Assembly (NCBI GenBank): GCA_016177555.1 | Contig: JACOVB010000199.1 | Coordinates: forward strand, 1 to 5,338 | Reading direction: 5' to 3' | Origin: Candidatus Rokuibacteriota bacterium | GTDB lineage: Bacteria > Methylomirabilota > Methylomirabilia > Rokubacteriales > CSP1-6 | Length of the DNA: 5,338 bases | Shown here: piece after piece, positions 1 to 5,338 of the stretch | Position numbering within the stretch: the stretch's first letter is position 1 | How the letters are laid out: every line of letters begins with the position of its first letter | Position numbers and translations under genes: made by a program | Notes under the pieces: model-generated | Told to the model about the DNA's origin: nothing | What the model saw: the letters and a program-made list of their open reading frames with translations, nothing else | Databases searched by the model: none

Positions 1-23
1 AGGGACCCGTGGCCGCTCGATGA
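1..23 (+). CDS. possible C-terminal tail of an upstream gene (partial)
   Basis: One frame here reads Gly-Pro-Val-Ala-Ala-Arg and then a TGA at 21-23, which overlaps the permease ATG at 20-22 as ATGA. The same kind of stop/start overlap occurs twice more in this operon, so an upstream gene ending here is plausible. Only six codons are visible, so neither the product nor the existence of the gene can be shown. In operons of this type the neighbour could be an ABC ATPase, another transporter part or an enzyme. This is inference from gene spacing only. Confidence 0.25.
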
Positions 24-937
24 ACGCGTATCTGGTCCGGCGGCTGCTGCAGTCCATCCTGGTGCTGCTCGGCGTGTCGGTCGTGGTGTTCCTCATCCTC
101 TACCTCACGGGCGATCCCGCGCTGCTGCTGCTCCCGCCCGATGCCACGGCGGAGGACATCGCGACGTTCCGCGAGTCCATGGGGTTCAACGATCCCGTGG
201 CGGTGCAGTACCTGCGCTTCCTCAAGGGCGCGGTGCGCGGCAACTTCGGCGAGTCGCTGCGCCACGGCGAGCCGGCCATGGCGCTCGTGGTGGAGCGCCT
301 GCCCGCGACCTTCGAGCTGGCGGGGGCCGGCCTGGCGCTGGCCCTGTGCCTGGCCATTCCGGCCGGTATCGTGTCAGCGGTCCGCCGCAACACCGCCATC
401 GACTACGTGTCCACCGTCGTGGCGCTCCTGGGCCAGGCCATGCCCACCTTCTGGCTCGGCATCATGCTGATTCTCGTGTTCTCGGTGCGGCTCGGGTGGC
501 TCCCCTCGTCGGGCCGCGGGGATCTCGAGCACCTGCTCCTGCCGGCCATCACCCTCGGGCTGTTCACCACGGCGCGCATCACGCGGCTCACGCGCTCGGG
601 GATGCTGGAAGTGCTCGGGCAGGACTACATCCGCACGGCTCGCGCCAAGGGCGTGGGCGAGCCCCCCGTCGTGTGGAAGCACGCGCTGCGGAACGCCTCG
701 ATCCCCATCGTCACCATCGTGGGGATCGAGCTTGGCACACTCCTGGGCGGGTCCGTCATCACCGAGACCATCTTCGCCTGGCCCGGCGTGGGCCGGCTGT
801 CCGTGCAGGCGATCTTCAACCGGGACTACCCCGTGGTCCAGGCCGCGGTCTTCCTGCTCGCCAGCACGTTCGTGGTCGTCAACTTCCTCGTGGACATCGT
901 CTACACCTACCTCGACCCCCGGATCCGCTTCCGCTGA
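20..937 (+). CDS. ABC transporter permease, DppB/OppB type (peptide/nickel family)
   Basis: This is an inner-membrane subunit of a dipeptide/oligopeptide/nickel-type ABC importer; it forms half of the translocation channel with the next gene product. The 305 residues match the usual DppB length of about 300-340. The N-terminus (NAYLVRRLLQS, then a hydrophobic helix at about 11-30, then TGDPA) is typical of the family and supports this ATG. Further membrane segments lie near residues 101-120, 133-156, 171-187, 228-248 and 275-297. The cytoplasmic EAA loop, which docks on the ATPase, is at about 197-230 (DYIRTARAKG, then HALRNASIPI). TETIFAWPGVGRL at about 248-260 is also characteristic. No strong Shine-Dalgarno sequence precedes the ATG, only AGGG 15 bases away, so translation may be coupled to an upstream gene. 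The family call is secure, but the substrate cannot be read from a permease. Confidence 0.95.
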   Translation: MNAYLVRRLLQSILVLLGVSVVVFLILYLTGDPALLLLPPDATAEDIATFRESMGFNDPVAVQYLRFLKGAVRGNFGESLRHGEPAMALVVERLPATFELAGAGLALALCLAIPAGIVSAVRRNTAIDYVSTVVALLGQAMPTFWLGIMLILVFSVRLGWLPSSGRGDLEHLLLPAITLGLFTTARITRLTRSGMLEVLGQDYIRTARAKGVGEPPVVWKHALRNASIPIVTIVGIELGTLLGGSVITETIFAWPGVGRLSVQAIFNRDYPVVQAAVFLLASTFVVVNFLVDIVYTYLDPRIRFR

Positions 938-1848
938 TGCCAAACGGGGTCGCGGAGTCCCTCGCCCTGGCGCCCGCCCGCTCCCCGGCGGCGCGCGAGT
1001 GGGTGATGCTCCTCACCCGCCTCGCGCGGCGGCGCACGGCGCTCTTCGGCTTCGTGGTGGTGGGGATCGTGCTCCTCGCCGCGGCCTTCGCGCCGCTGAT
1101 CGCCCCCTTCGATCCGCTGGCGCAGGACATCGGCCAGCGGCTCAGGGAACCCGGCTGGCAGGACGCCCAGGGGCGCATGCACCCGCTCGGCACCGATCAC
1201 CTGGGGCGCGATATCCTGTCGCGGATCATCCACGGCTCGCGTGTGGCGCTGCTGGTGGGGCTGGCGGCCGTGCTCATCTCGGGGGTCCTCGGCATGGCCA
1301 TCGGGCTCGTGTCGGGCTACTTCGGGGGGCGCGTGGACGACTTCTTCATGCGGCTGGCGGACATCCAGCTCGCCTTCCCCTTCATCCTCCTGGCCATCGC
1401 GGTGATCGGCGTGCTCGGCCCCAGCCTCCAGAACATCATCATCGTCATCGGCGTCTCCTCCTGGGTCGTGTACGCGCGCGTCGTGCGAGGCGAGGTGCTC
1501 TCGATCCGGGAGCGCGACTTCGTCCAGGCGGCCATCGCGCTGGGCAGCCGCGACGGGCGCATCCTGGTCCGTCACGTGCTGCCCAATGCCTTCACCCCCT
1601 GGCTCGTGGTGGCAACGCTGGACATGGCCCGGGTCATCGTGATCGAATCGGCGCTGTCGTTCCTCGGCCTCGGCGTCCAGCCCCCGACGCCGACCTGGGG
1701 CGGCATGCTTGCGGATGGGCGCGTCTACCTCTCGACGGCGTGGTGGCTCGCGACCTTCCCGGGCCTGGCCATCCTCGTGACCGTGCTCGGCATCAACCTC
1801 TTCGGCGACGGGCTCCGCGACACGCTGGACCCGCGGCTGACCGTCTGA
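937..1848 (+). CDS. ABC transporter permease, DppC/OppC type (peptide/nickel family)
   Basis: This is the second inner-membrane permease of the importer and the partner of the DppB-like protein. It has 303 residues, normal for DppC. A short cytoplasmic N-terminus is followed by a first membrane helix at about 35-56 and then the family hallmark HPLGTDHLGRDILSR at 82-96. Further helices lie near 103-125, 138-160, 163-181, 222-242 and 267-289. The EAA loop for ATPase contact is at about 186-220 (RERDFVQAAIALG, then HVLPNAFTPW), and SFLGLGVQPPTPTWGGML at 241-258 is a strong DppC signature. The ATG at 937 shares its A with the TGA of the previous gene (TGATG), which suggests translational coupling, as no clear ribosome binding site precedes it. 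The frame stays open far upstream, but that part overlaps the first permease and is an artefact. An internal ATG at 1006 is possible but less likely. Confidence 0.95.
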   Translation: MPNGVAESLALAPARSPAAREWVMLLTRLARRRTALFGFVVVGIVLLAAAFAPLIAPFDPLAQDIGQRLREPGWQDAQGRMHPLGTDHLGRDILSRIIHGSRVALLVGLAAVLISGVLGMAIGLVSGYFGGRVDDFFMRLADIQLAFPFILLAIAVIGVLGPSLQNIIIVIGVSSWVVYARVVRGEVLSIRERDFVQAAIALGSRDGRILVRHVLPNAFTPWLVVATLDMARVIVIESALSFLGLGVQPPTPTWGGMLADGRVYLSTAWWLATFPGLAILVTVLGINLFGDGLRDTLDPRLTV

Positions 1849-1854
1849 AGGGAG
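1848..1854 (+). promoter_or_regulatory. ribosome binding site for the amidohydrolase GTG start
   Basis: AAGGGAG lies seven bases before the GTG at 1862 and begins on the last base of the dppC-type stop codon. It fixes the GTG as the start: no ATG lies nearby in frame, and the protein read from it begins with the expected N-terminal strand of the family. Confidence 0.75.
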
Positions 1855-1861
1855 AGATCGA

Positions 1862-3055
1862 GTGGAGCCACTGGTGCTGCTGGGCGCCGCCATCATCGAC
1901 GGGACCGGCGCGGAGCCGATCCGGAAGCGCGCCGTCGTGGTCGAGGAGGGCCGCATCTCGATGGTCGTGGACGAGGCCCGGGCCCCGCGCGGGGAGCGGG
2001 TGGACCTGTCCGGCCACACGCTCCTGCCGGGACTCATCAACTCCCACATCCACCTCTGCCTCGGCGCCGAGCCGGATCCCGTGCGGGCCCTCTTGCAGGA
2101 CCCGCCCGCCGTGACCGTCGTGAAGATGGGGCTGCGCGCGCGCGAGATCGTCGAGGCCGGCGTGACCGCGGTGCGCGATATGGGCGGCCGCGACCATCTC
2201 GAGCTGGGGATCCGGCACGCCATCACCCAGGGGTGGATCCCGGGGCCGCGCATGCTGGCGGCGGGCAAGCCCATCTGCATGACGGGCGGCCACGGCCACT
2301 GGATGGGGCGCGAGGCCGACGGGGCCGACGACGCCAGGAAGGCCGTGCGCGAGCAGCTCAAGGCCGGGGCCGACGTGATCAAGCTCATCGCCACGGGCGG
2401 GGTGATGACGCCCGGGGTGGAGCCCGGCGCCTCCCAGCTCACGCTCGAGGCGATGCGCGCGGCCCTCGAGGAGGCCCGCAAGGCGGGGCGCCGCACGGCG
2501 GCCCACGCGGGGGGCGCTCAGGGCATCGCGGATGCCATCGAGGCCGGGATCACGACCATCGAGCACGGCATCTTCCTCACGGAGGAGATCGTGGCCCGGA
2601 TGCGGCGCGACGGCGTGTTCCTGGTGGCGACGCTGAACGCGCCTGCCGCCATCGCGGCCGGCGGCAGCGCCGCGGGCATCCCGGAGTTCGCGGTCCGCAA
2701 GTCGGAGGCGGTGATCTCCGCCCACCTGGAGAGCTTCCAGCTGGCGCTCGGAAGCGGGGTGGCGATCGCGGCCGGCAGCGACGCCGGCACCCCGCTCAAC
2801 CCTCACGGCAGCCTCGTGCCCGAGCTCGTGCTGATGGTGAACTGCGGCATGACGCCGCTCCAGGCCATCCGCTCCGCCACGTCGGTGGCGGCGGAGGCGC
2901 TCGGCCTGGGATCGGAGATCGGCCGGATCGCTCCCGGCTACACCGCGGACCTGCTCGCGGTGGCCGGCGACCCCGCGGAGCGCGTCGAGGCGCTCGCGGA
3001 CGTGCGCATGGTCCTCCAGCGCGGAGAAGCCCGACGAAAGGAGATCCACTCATGA
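1862..3055 (+). CDS. metal-dependent amidohydrolase, imidazolonepropionase/Xaa-Pro dipeptidase-like
   Basis: This is a 397-residue amidohydrolase-superfamily enzyme, likely cytosolic because it has no signal peptide. The small N-terminal beta-domain (LLGAAIIDGTG, residues 6-16) leads to the HxH metal motif H62-I-H64 after LLPGLINS. Other expected ligands are present in order: K174 in DVIKLIATGG (the position carboxylated in binuclear relatives), H215 in AAHAGG, H235 in TTIEHG and D307 in AAGSDAGTP. TGGHGHWMG at 141-149 is the loop typical of the prolidase-like branch. The C-terminus (APGYTADLLAVAGDP) closes the beta-domain as usual. All catalytic positions seen are intact, so it should be active. 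Relatives hydrolyse Xaa-Pro, Xaa-Arg or other N-acyl amino acid bonds, or cyclic amides; the exact substrate is unknown. Position 217 is Gly, where many relatives have a second His (HAH). It starts 13 bp after the permease gene and overlaps the binding-protein gene, so it probably acts on the imported solute. Confidence 0.92.
   Translation: MEPLVLLGAAIIDGTGAEPIRKRAVVVEEGRISMVVDEARAPRGERVDLSGHTLLPGLINSHIHLCLGAEPDPVRALLQDPPAVTVVKMGLRAREIVEAGVTAVRDMGGRDHLELGIRHAITQGWIPGPRMLAAGKPICMTGGHGHWMGREADGADDARKAVREQLKAGADVIKLIATGGVMTPGVEPGASQLTLEAMRAALEEARKAGRRTAAHAGGAQGIADAIEAGITTIEHGIFLTEEIVARMRRDGVFLVATLNAPAAIAAGGSAAGIPEFAVRKSEAVISAHLESFQLALGSGVAIAAGSDAGTPLNPHGSLVPELVLMVNCGMTPLQAIRSATSVAAEALGLGSEIGRIAPGYTADLLAVAGDPAERVEALADVRMVLQRGEARRKEIHS
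3037..3043 (+). promoter_or_regulatory. ribosome binding site for the solute-binding protein
   Basis: AAAGGAG lies eight bases before the ATG at 3052, inside the last codons of the amidohydrolase. It is the strongest Shine-Dalgarno sequence in the window. It selects this ATG over the upstream open frame, and it fits a binding protein that must be made in excess over the permeases. Confidence 0.8.
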
Positions 3056-4617
3056 AGCGACTTGGTGACTTCTGGCTTGGCGCGGCCCTGGGTTGCGCGG
3101 TGCTGGGCCTCGTGTGGACGGCGCCCGCGCTGGCGGCGCCCGAAGGCAAGGTCGTCATCGCCCAGGGCGTGGACCCGACGACGCTCGACCCGCAGTGGCA
3201 CGAGGAGACGCCCGCCTACAACGTGCTGCTGAACATCTACGACACGCTGCTCTTCCGGGACAAGGACCTCAGGATCATCCCGTGGCTGGCCACCTCCTGG
3301 AAGCTCGTCACCCCCACCACGTGGGAGTTCAAGCTCCGCAAGGGCGTCAAGTTCCACAACGGCGAGGAGTTCGACGCCGACGCGGTCAAGTTCAGCCTGG
3401 ACCGCCTGCGCGACCCCAAGCTCGGCAACCGCCAGGCCGGCAACTTCCGGCTGGTGACTGCCGTGGACGTGGTGGACACGTTCACGGTGCGGATCGTCAC
3501 GAGCAAGCCGTTCCCCACGATGGAGAACCAGCTGGCGCTTCGCGGCGCTGTCATGGCGCCCAAGCACTTCGCGGGGAAGGACAAGACCTTCGCGGACCGG
3601 AATCCGGTCGGCACGGGGCCATACAAGTTCGTCCGCTGGGCGAAGGACGATCAGCTCGTGCTCGAGGCCAACGCGCAGTGGTGGGGCGGAGCCCCCAAAG
3701 TCAAGACCATCGTCTACCGGCCGATCCCCGAGCACGCCGTGCGGGTGGCCGCGCTCCAGGGCGGGGAGGTGGACATCGCCGTCAACATCCCGCCGCACCT
3801 CGTGCCGATCATCGACAAGCACCCCAAGCTCTACATCTCCAAGGCCCCCAGCGTGCGGACCCTCTTCATCCCGATCTACACCGCCCAGTTCGACACCGCC
3901 AACAAGCTGGTGGGGGCGGTGGACGGTCCCACCAAGGACAAGCGGGTGCGCCAGGCGATCATCGCGGCCGCCAACCCGGATGAGATCATCAAGACCGTGC
4001 TCGAGGGGCAGGCGATCCGCACGGCCACGCCGCTCACGAGCAAGCACTTCGGCTTCGACAAGGCGCTCGCCCCCGTCAAGCACGACCCCGACCGCGTGAA
4101 GAAGCTCCTCACCGAGGCCGGCTTCCCCAACGGGATCGACCTCACGCTGAACTCGCCCGACGGGCGCTACCTCAAGGACAAGGAAGTCGCCGAGGCCGTG
4201 GGGGGCCAGCTGACCAGGGCCGGCATCCGCACCCGCGTGCGCACCTTCGAGTGGACGACCTACCTGAACCAGATGGTCTACATTCACAAGGCGAACCCGA
4301 TGTACCTCATCGGCTGGGGGAACACCACCTGGGATGCCGACGGCACGCTCACCCCGCTGTTCCGCTCGGGCAACCCGCTGGCGAACAACCACAACCCGGA
4401 CTTCGACGGGATGATGGACGAGGCGCAGACCACCGTGGACCCGAAGCGGCGCCAGGAGATCTACGCCAGGGGGCAGCGGCTGATGCTGGACGACGGCGCC
4501 GTGCTGCCGCTGTACCAGCAGATGGACCTCTACGGGGTGAACAAGCGGGTGACCTTCCAGGCGCTGTCCTCGGAGCAGATCATCGGCGCCTGGCTGTCGC
4601 TCAAGGACGCCAAGTAG
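3052..4617 (+). CDS. ABC transporter substrate-binding protein, family 5 (DppA/OppA/NikA-like)
   Basis: This is an extracytoplasmic receptor of 521 residues, the normal family size, that would bind the solute and deliver it to the two permeases. The N-terminus is a signal peptide: MKR, a hydrophobic stretch at about 8-22, and a type I cleavage site after APALA at residue 28. Cys15 lies inside the hydrophobic core and is not a convincing lipobox, so the protein is probably soluble and periplasmic. Family hallmarks are DPTTLDPQ (41-48), WEFKLRKGVKFHNGEEF (from W91), VGTGPYKF (186-193) and a C-terminal IGWGNTTWDADG region (420-431). Asp428 and Asp430 lie about where DppA places the aspartate that contacts the peptide amino group, but this is only a positional analogy. 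The ATG overlaps the hydrolase stop as ATGA. The frame is open for 800 bases upstream, but that part is a shadow of the hydrolase. Substrate is unknown; a peptide or peptide-like compound is the best guess. Confidence 0.95.
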   Translation: MKRLGDFWLGAALGCAVLGLVWTAPALAAPEGKVVIAQGVDPTTLDPQWHEETPAYNVLLNIYDTLLFRDKDLRIIPWLATSWKLVTPTTWEFKLRKGVKFHNGEEFDADAVKFSLDRLRDPKLGNRQAGNFRLVTAVDVVDTFTVRIVTSKPFPTMENQLALRGAVMAPKHFAGKDKTFADRNPVGTGPYKFVRWAKDDQLVLEANAQWWGGAPKVKTIVYRPIPEHAVRVAALQGGEVDIAVNIPPHLVPIIDKHPKLYISKAPSVRTLFIPIYTAQFDTANKLVGAVDGPTKDKRVRQAIIAAANPDEIIKTVLEGQAIRTATPLTSKHFGFDKALAPVKHDPDRVKKLLTEAGFPNGIDLTLNSPDGRYLKDKEVAEAVGGQLTRAGIRTRVRTFEWTTYLNQMVYIHKANPMYLIGWGNTTWDADGTLTPLFRSGNPLANNHNPDFDGMMDEAQTTVDPKRRQEIYARGQRLMLDDGAVLPLYQQMDLYGVNKRVTFQALSSEQIIGAWLSLKDAK

Positions 4618-4620
4618 CGG

Positions 4621-4648
4621 CCGGCGCCGCGCCGGGGCCAGGAGCCCC
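4621..4648 (+). terminator. GC-rich hairpins after the operon, weak terminator candidate
   Basis: Directly after the binding-protein stop, CCGGCG (4621-4626) pairs with CGCCGG (4630-4635) across a three-base loop. GGGGC (4634-4638) then pairs with GCCCC (4644-4648) across five bases. The two stems share two bases, so they would compete. No T-tract follows either stem, so this is not a standard intrinsic terminator. It could be a 3'-end stabiliser, a weak terminator, or chance pairing in GC-rich DNA. The rest of the gap to 4733 shows no gene and no clear signal. Confidence 0.25.
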
Positions 4649-4733
4649 CCGTCGACCACGGAACACCACGGCCAGTACCTGTGGGCCTCGCCGTCTTTCC
4701 GGCGCGTCGTGTGTCGCAGGGACATTTTGAGGC

Positions 4734-4763
4734 TTGACAGCATCGCCGTGTACACTGTATACA
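4734..4763 (+). promoter_or_regulatory. sigma-70-type promoter of the GntR gene
   Basis: A perfect -35 box TTGACA (4734-4739) is followed after 18 bp by TATACA (4758-4763), which matches the -10 consensus TATAAT at four of six positions and keeps the key first TA. The stretch from about 4725 to 4770 is clearly richer in A+T than anything else in the window. The predicted start of transcription falls at about 4769-4771, on the ATG of the regulator gene. TACACT (4751-4756) is an alternative -10, but its spacing of 11 bp is too short. Confidence 0.65.
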
Positions 4764-4764
4764 G
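4755..4764. promoter_or_regulatory. palindromic operator candidate for the GntR-family regulator
   Basis: CTGTATACAG is a perfect 10-bp palindrome centred between 4759 and 4760. Its core GTATAC fits the FadR-subfamily GntR site pattern GTM-N(0-1)-KAC. It covers the -10 box of the promoter for the adjacent GntR gene, where a bound repressor would block RNA polymerase. A second perfect palindrome, GTGTACAC (4748-4755), abuts it and shares one base. That the encoded regulator binds here is an inference from family knowledge and position. Confidence 0.5.
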
Positions 4765-4768
4765 CCGT

Positions 4769-5338
4769 ATGTGGCAAGAGCATCCAGCACGCCACGCGCC
4801 GGTGAAGCGCCGCGCGCCACGACGATCGCTCCGCCCGCAGCGCCTCCGGGGGCCACGCCTCCTCCGGGACCTCGTCTACGACCAGGTGAAGGCGTGGATC
4901 CTGACCGGGGAGTTCGTGTCCGGGGAGTTCCTCGGCGAGGAAGCGCTCGCTGAGCGGCTCGGCGTGAGCCGGACGCCGGTGCGGGAGGCGCTCGGGAGCC
5001 TCCAGCGTGACGGCCTCGTGGAGATCGTTCCGCATCGCGGCGCGTTCATTCGCTGGCCCTCCCCGCGAGACGTCGAGGAGCGCTTCGACATCCGCAGTGC
5101 GATCGAGACGCTGGCCCTCCGGCGCGCGTTCCCCACGCTCGACGAGGACGTGCTCCGGCGCCTGCTCGATCGCGTCCGCGAGCAGCTGGAGCGGATCGAG
5201 AGCGCGTCGTACCAGGAGATCGTGCAGCTCTCGATCGAGGTCCTCATGGTCGTGCTGGAGGCGGCCGGCAACCGGCGGGTCATCGACCTCACGCACCAGC
5301 TCCGCGAGCAGGTCTACATCGCGAGCACGCTCTACCGG
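4769..5338 (+). CDS. GntR-family transcriptional regulator, FCD subfamily (3' end outside window)
   Basis: This is a DNA-binding regulator. 190 codons are visible and the frame is open to the window edge; FCD regulators are usually about 220-250 residues, so the last part is missing. The winged helix-turn-helix begins near residue 32 (DLVYDQVKAWILTGEF). The recognition region LAERLGVSRTPVREAL (60-75) and wing DGLVEIVPHRGAFI (81-94) match the GntR consensus closely. The FCD ligand domain starts around 100 (DIRSAIETLALRRA, 107-120) and includes LEAAGN at 163-168. In the usual D-x3-H metal motif of that domain, Ser155 and Leu159 stand in for Asp and His. The ATG at 4769 is in frame and sits at the predicted transcription start, with no Shine-Dalgarno; GTG at 4802 is an alternative start. 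Residues 1-33 hold ten Arg and one Lys and are unlike the domain that follows. It probably represses its own promoter and may control the upstream operon or genes further right. Confidence 0.85.
   Translation, partial: MWQEHPARHAPVKRRAPRRSLRPQRLRGPRLLRDLVYDQVKAWILTGEFVSGEFLGEEALAERLGVSRTPVREALGSLQRDGLVEIVPHRGAFIRWPSPRDVEERFDIRSAIETLALRRAFPTLDEDVLRRLLDRVREQLERIESASYQEIVQLSIEVLMVVLEAAGNRRVIDLTHQLREQVYIASTLYR

Noticed and set aside
907..3049. Minus-strand open frames of more than 400 and 500 codons opposite the second permease and the amidohydrolase.
   Set aside because: They are shadow frames produced by the scarcity of stop codons at high GC. The sense-strand proteins carry complete family motifs.
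2233..3051. In-frame upstream extension of the binding-protein frame, which could suggest a large fusion protein.
   Set aside because: It overlaps the amidohydrolase and is low-complexity Arg/Gly/His sequence. The signal peptide and strong ribosome binding site place the real start at 3052.
3085..3102. Possible lipobox around Cys15 of the binding protein.
   Set aside because: The Cys falls within the hydrophobic core, too near the N-terminus, and the preceding residues (Ala-Leu-Gly) do not fit the lipobox well. A clear type I site follows at residue 28.
4656..4672. Short direct repeat CCACGG in the gap after the binding-protein gene.
   Set aside because: Only two copies of six bases in GC-rich DNA; expected by chance, and there is no array, transposon end or attachment-site context.
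2938..4755. Long minus-strand open frame of about 600 codons opposite the binding-protein gene.
   Set aside because: It is antisense to well-recognised genes and its composition (rich in Arg, Gly, Val, His, Asp) is typical of complement frames in GC-rich DNA. It contains no recognisable domain.
4905..4930. Direct repeat CCGGGGAGTTC (4905-4915 and 4920-4930) in the GntR gene.
   Set aside because: It encodes TGEFV-SGEFL, which lines up with the ordinary GntR lead-in G-E-L-x-x-G without extra length, so it is more likely codon coincidence than an insertion.
4771..4953. Small 60-codon plus-strand frame beginning with ATG-like GTG near the GntR start.
   Set aside because: It is out of frame with the clear GntR winged-helix sequence and is Pro/Arg-rich shadow sequence.

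Overview
The window is very GC-rich, has long shadow ORFs on every frame, and uses tightly packed, overlapping genes with no introns, so it is bacterial chromosome. The protein families and base composition suit a soil or sediment proteobacterium or a high-GC candidate phylum such as Rokubacteria. That placement is a guess from composition and style, with no marker gene to support it.

Layout, all on the + strand: (i) positions 1-23 may hold the last codons of an upstream gene that overlaps the next start; (ii) 20-937 is a DppB/OppB-type permease; (iii) 937-1848 is a DppC/OppC-type permease whose ATG shares its A with the preceding stop; (iv) 1862-3055 is a cytosolic metal-dependent amidohydrolase of the imidazolonepropionase/Xaa-Pro dipeptidase-like group, with a GTG start; (v) 3052-4617 is a secreted family 5 solute-binding protein overlapping the hydrolase by ATGA; (vi) 4618-4733 is noncoding, with two GC hairpins; (vii) 4734-4764 is a promoter with an overlapping palindrome; (viii) 4769-5338 is the start of an FCD-type GntR regulator that runs off the right edge.

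The first four genes look like one translationally coupled operon for import and hydrolysis of a peptide-like or amide-containing compound. The binding protein would capture it in the periplasm, the two permeases would form the membrane channel, and the hydrolase would cleave it inside the cell. The ATPase subunits (DppD/DppF type) are not in the window. The GntR gene has its own promoter and is probably a separate transcription unit. It may control itself and perhaps the operon.

No wholly new system is evident. The points most worth a second look are the hydrolase embedded in the transporter operon, the GntR promoter whose -10 box lies inside a GTATAC palindrome and which appears to start a leaderless message, and the apparent loss of two FCD metal ligands in that regulator.
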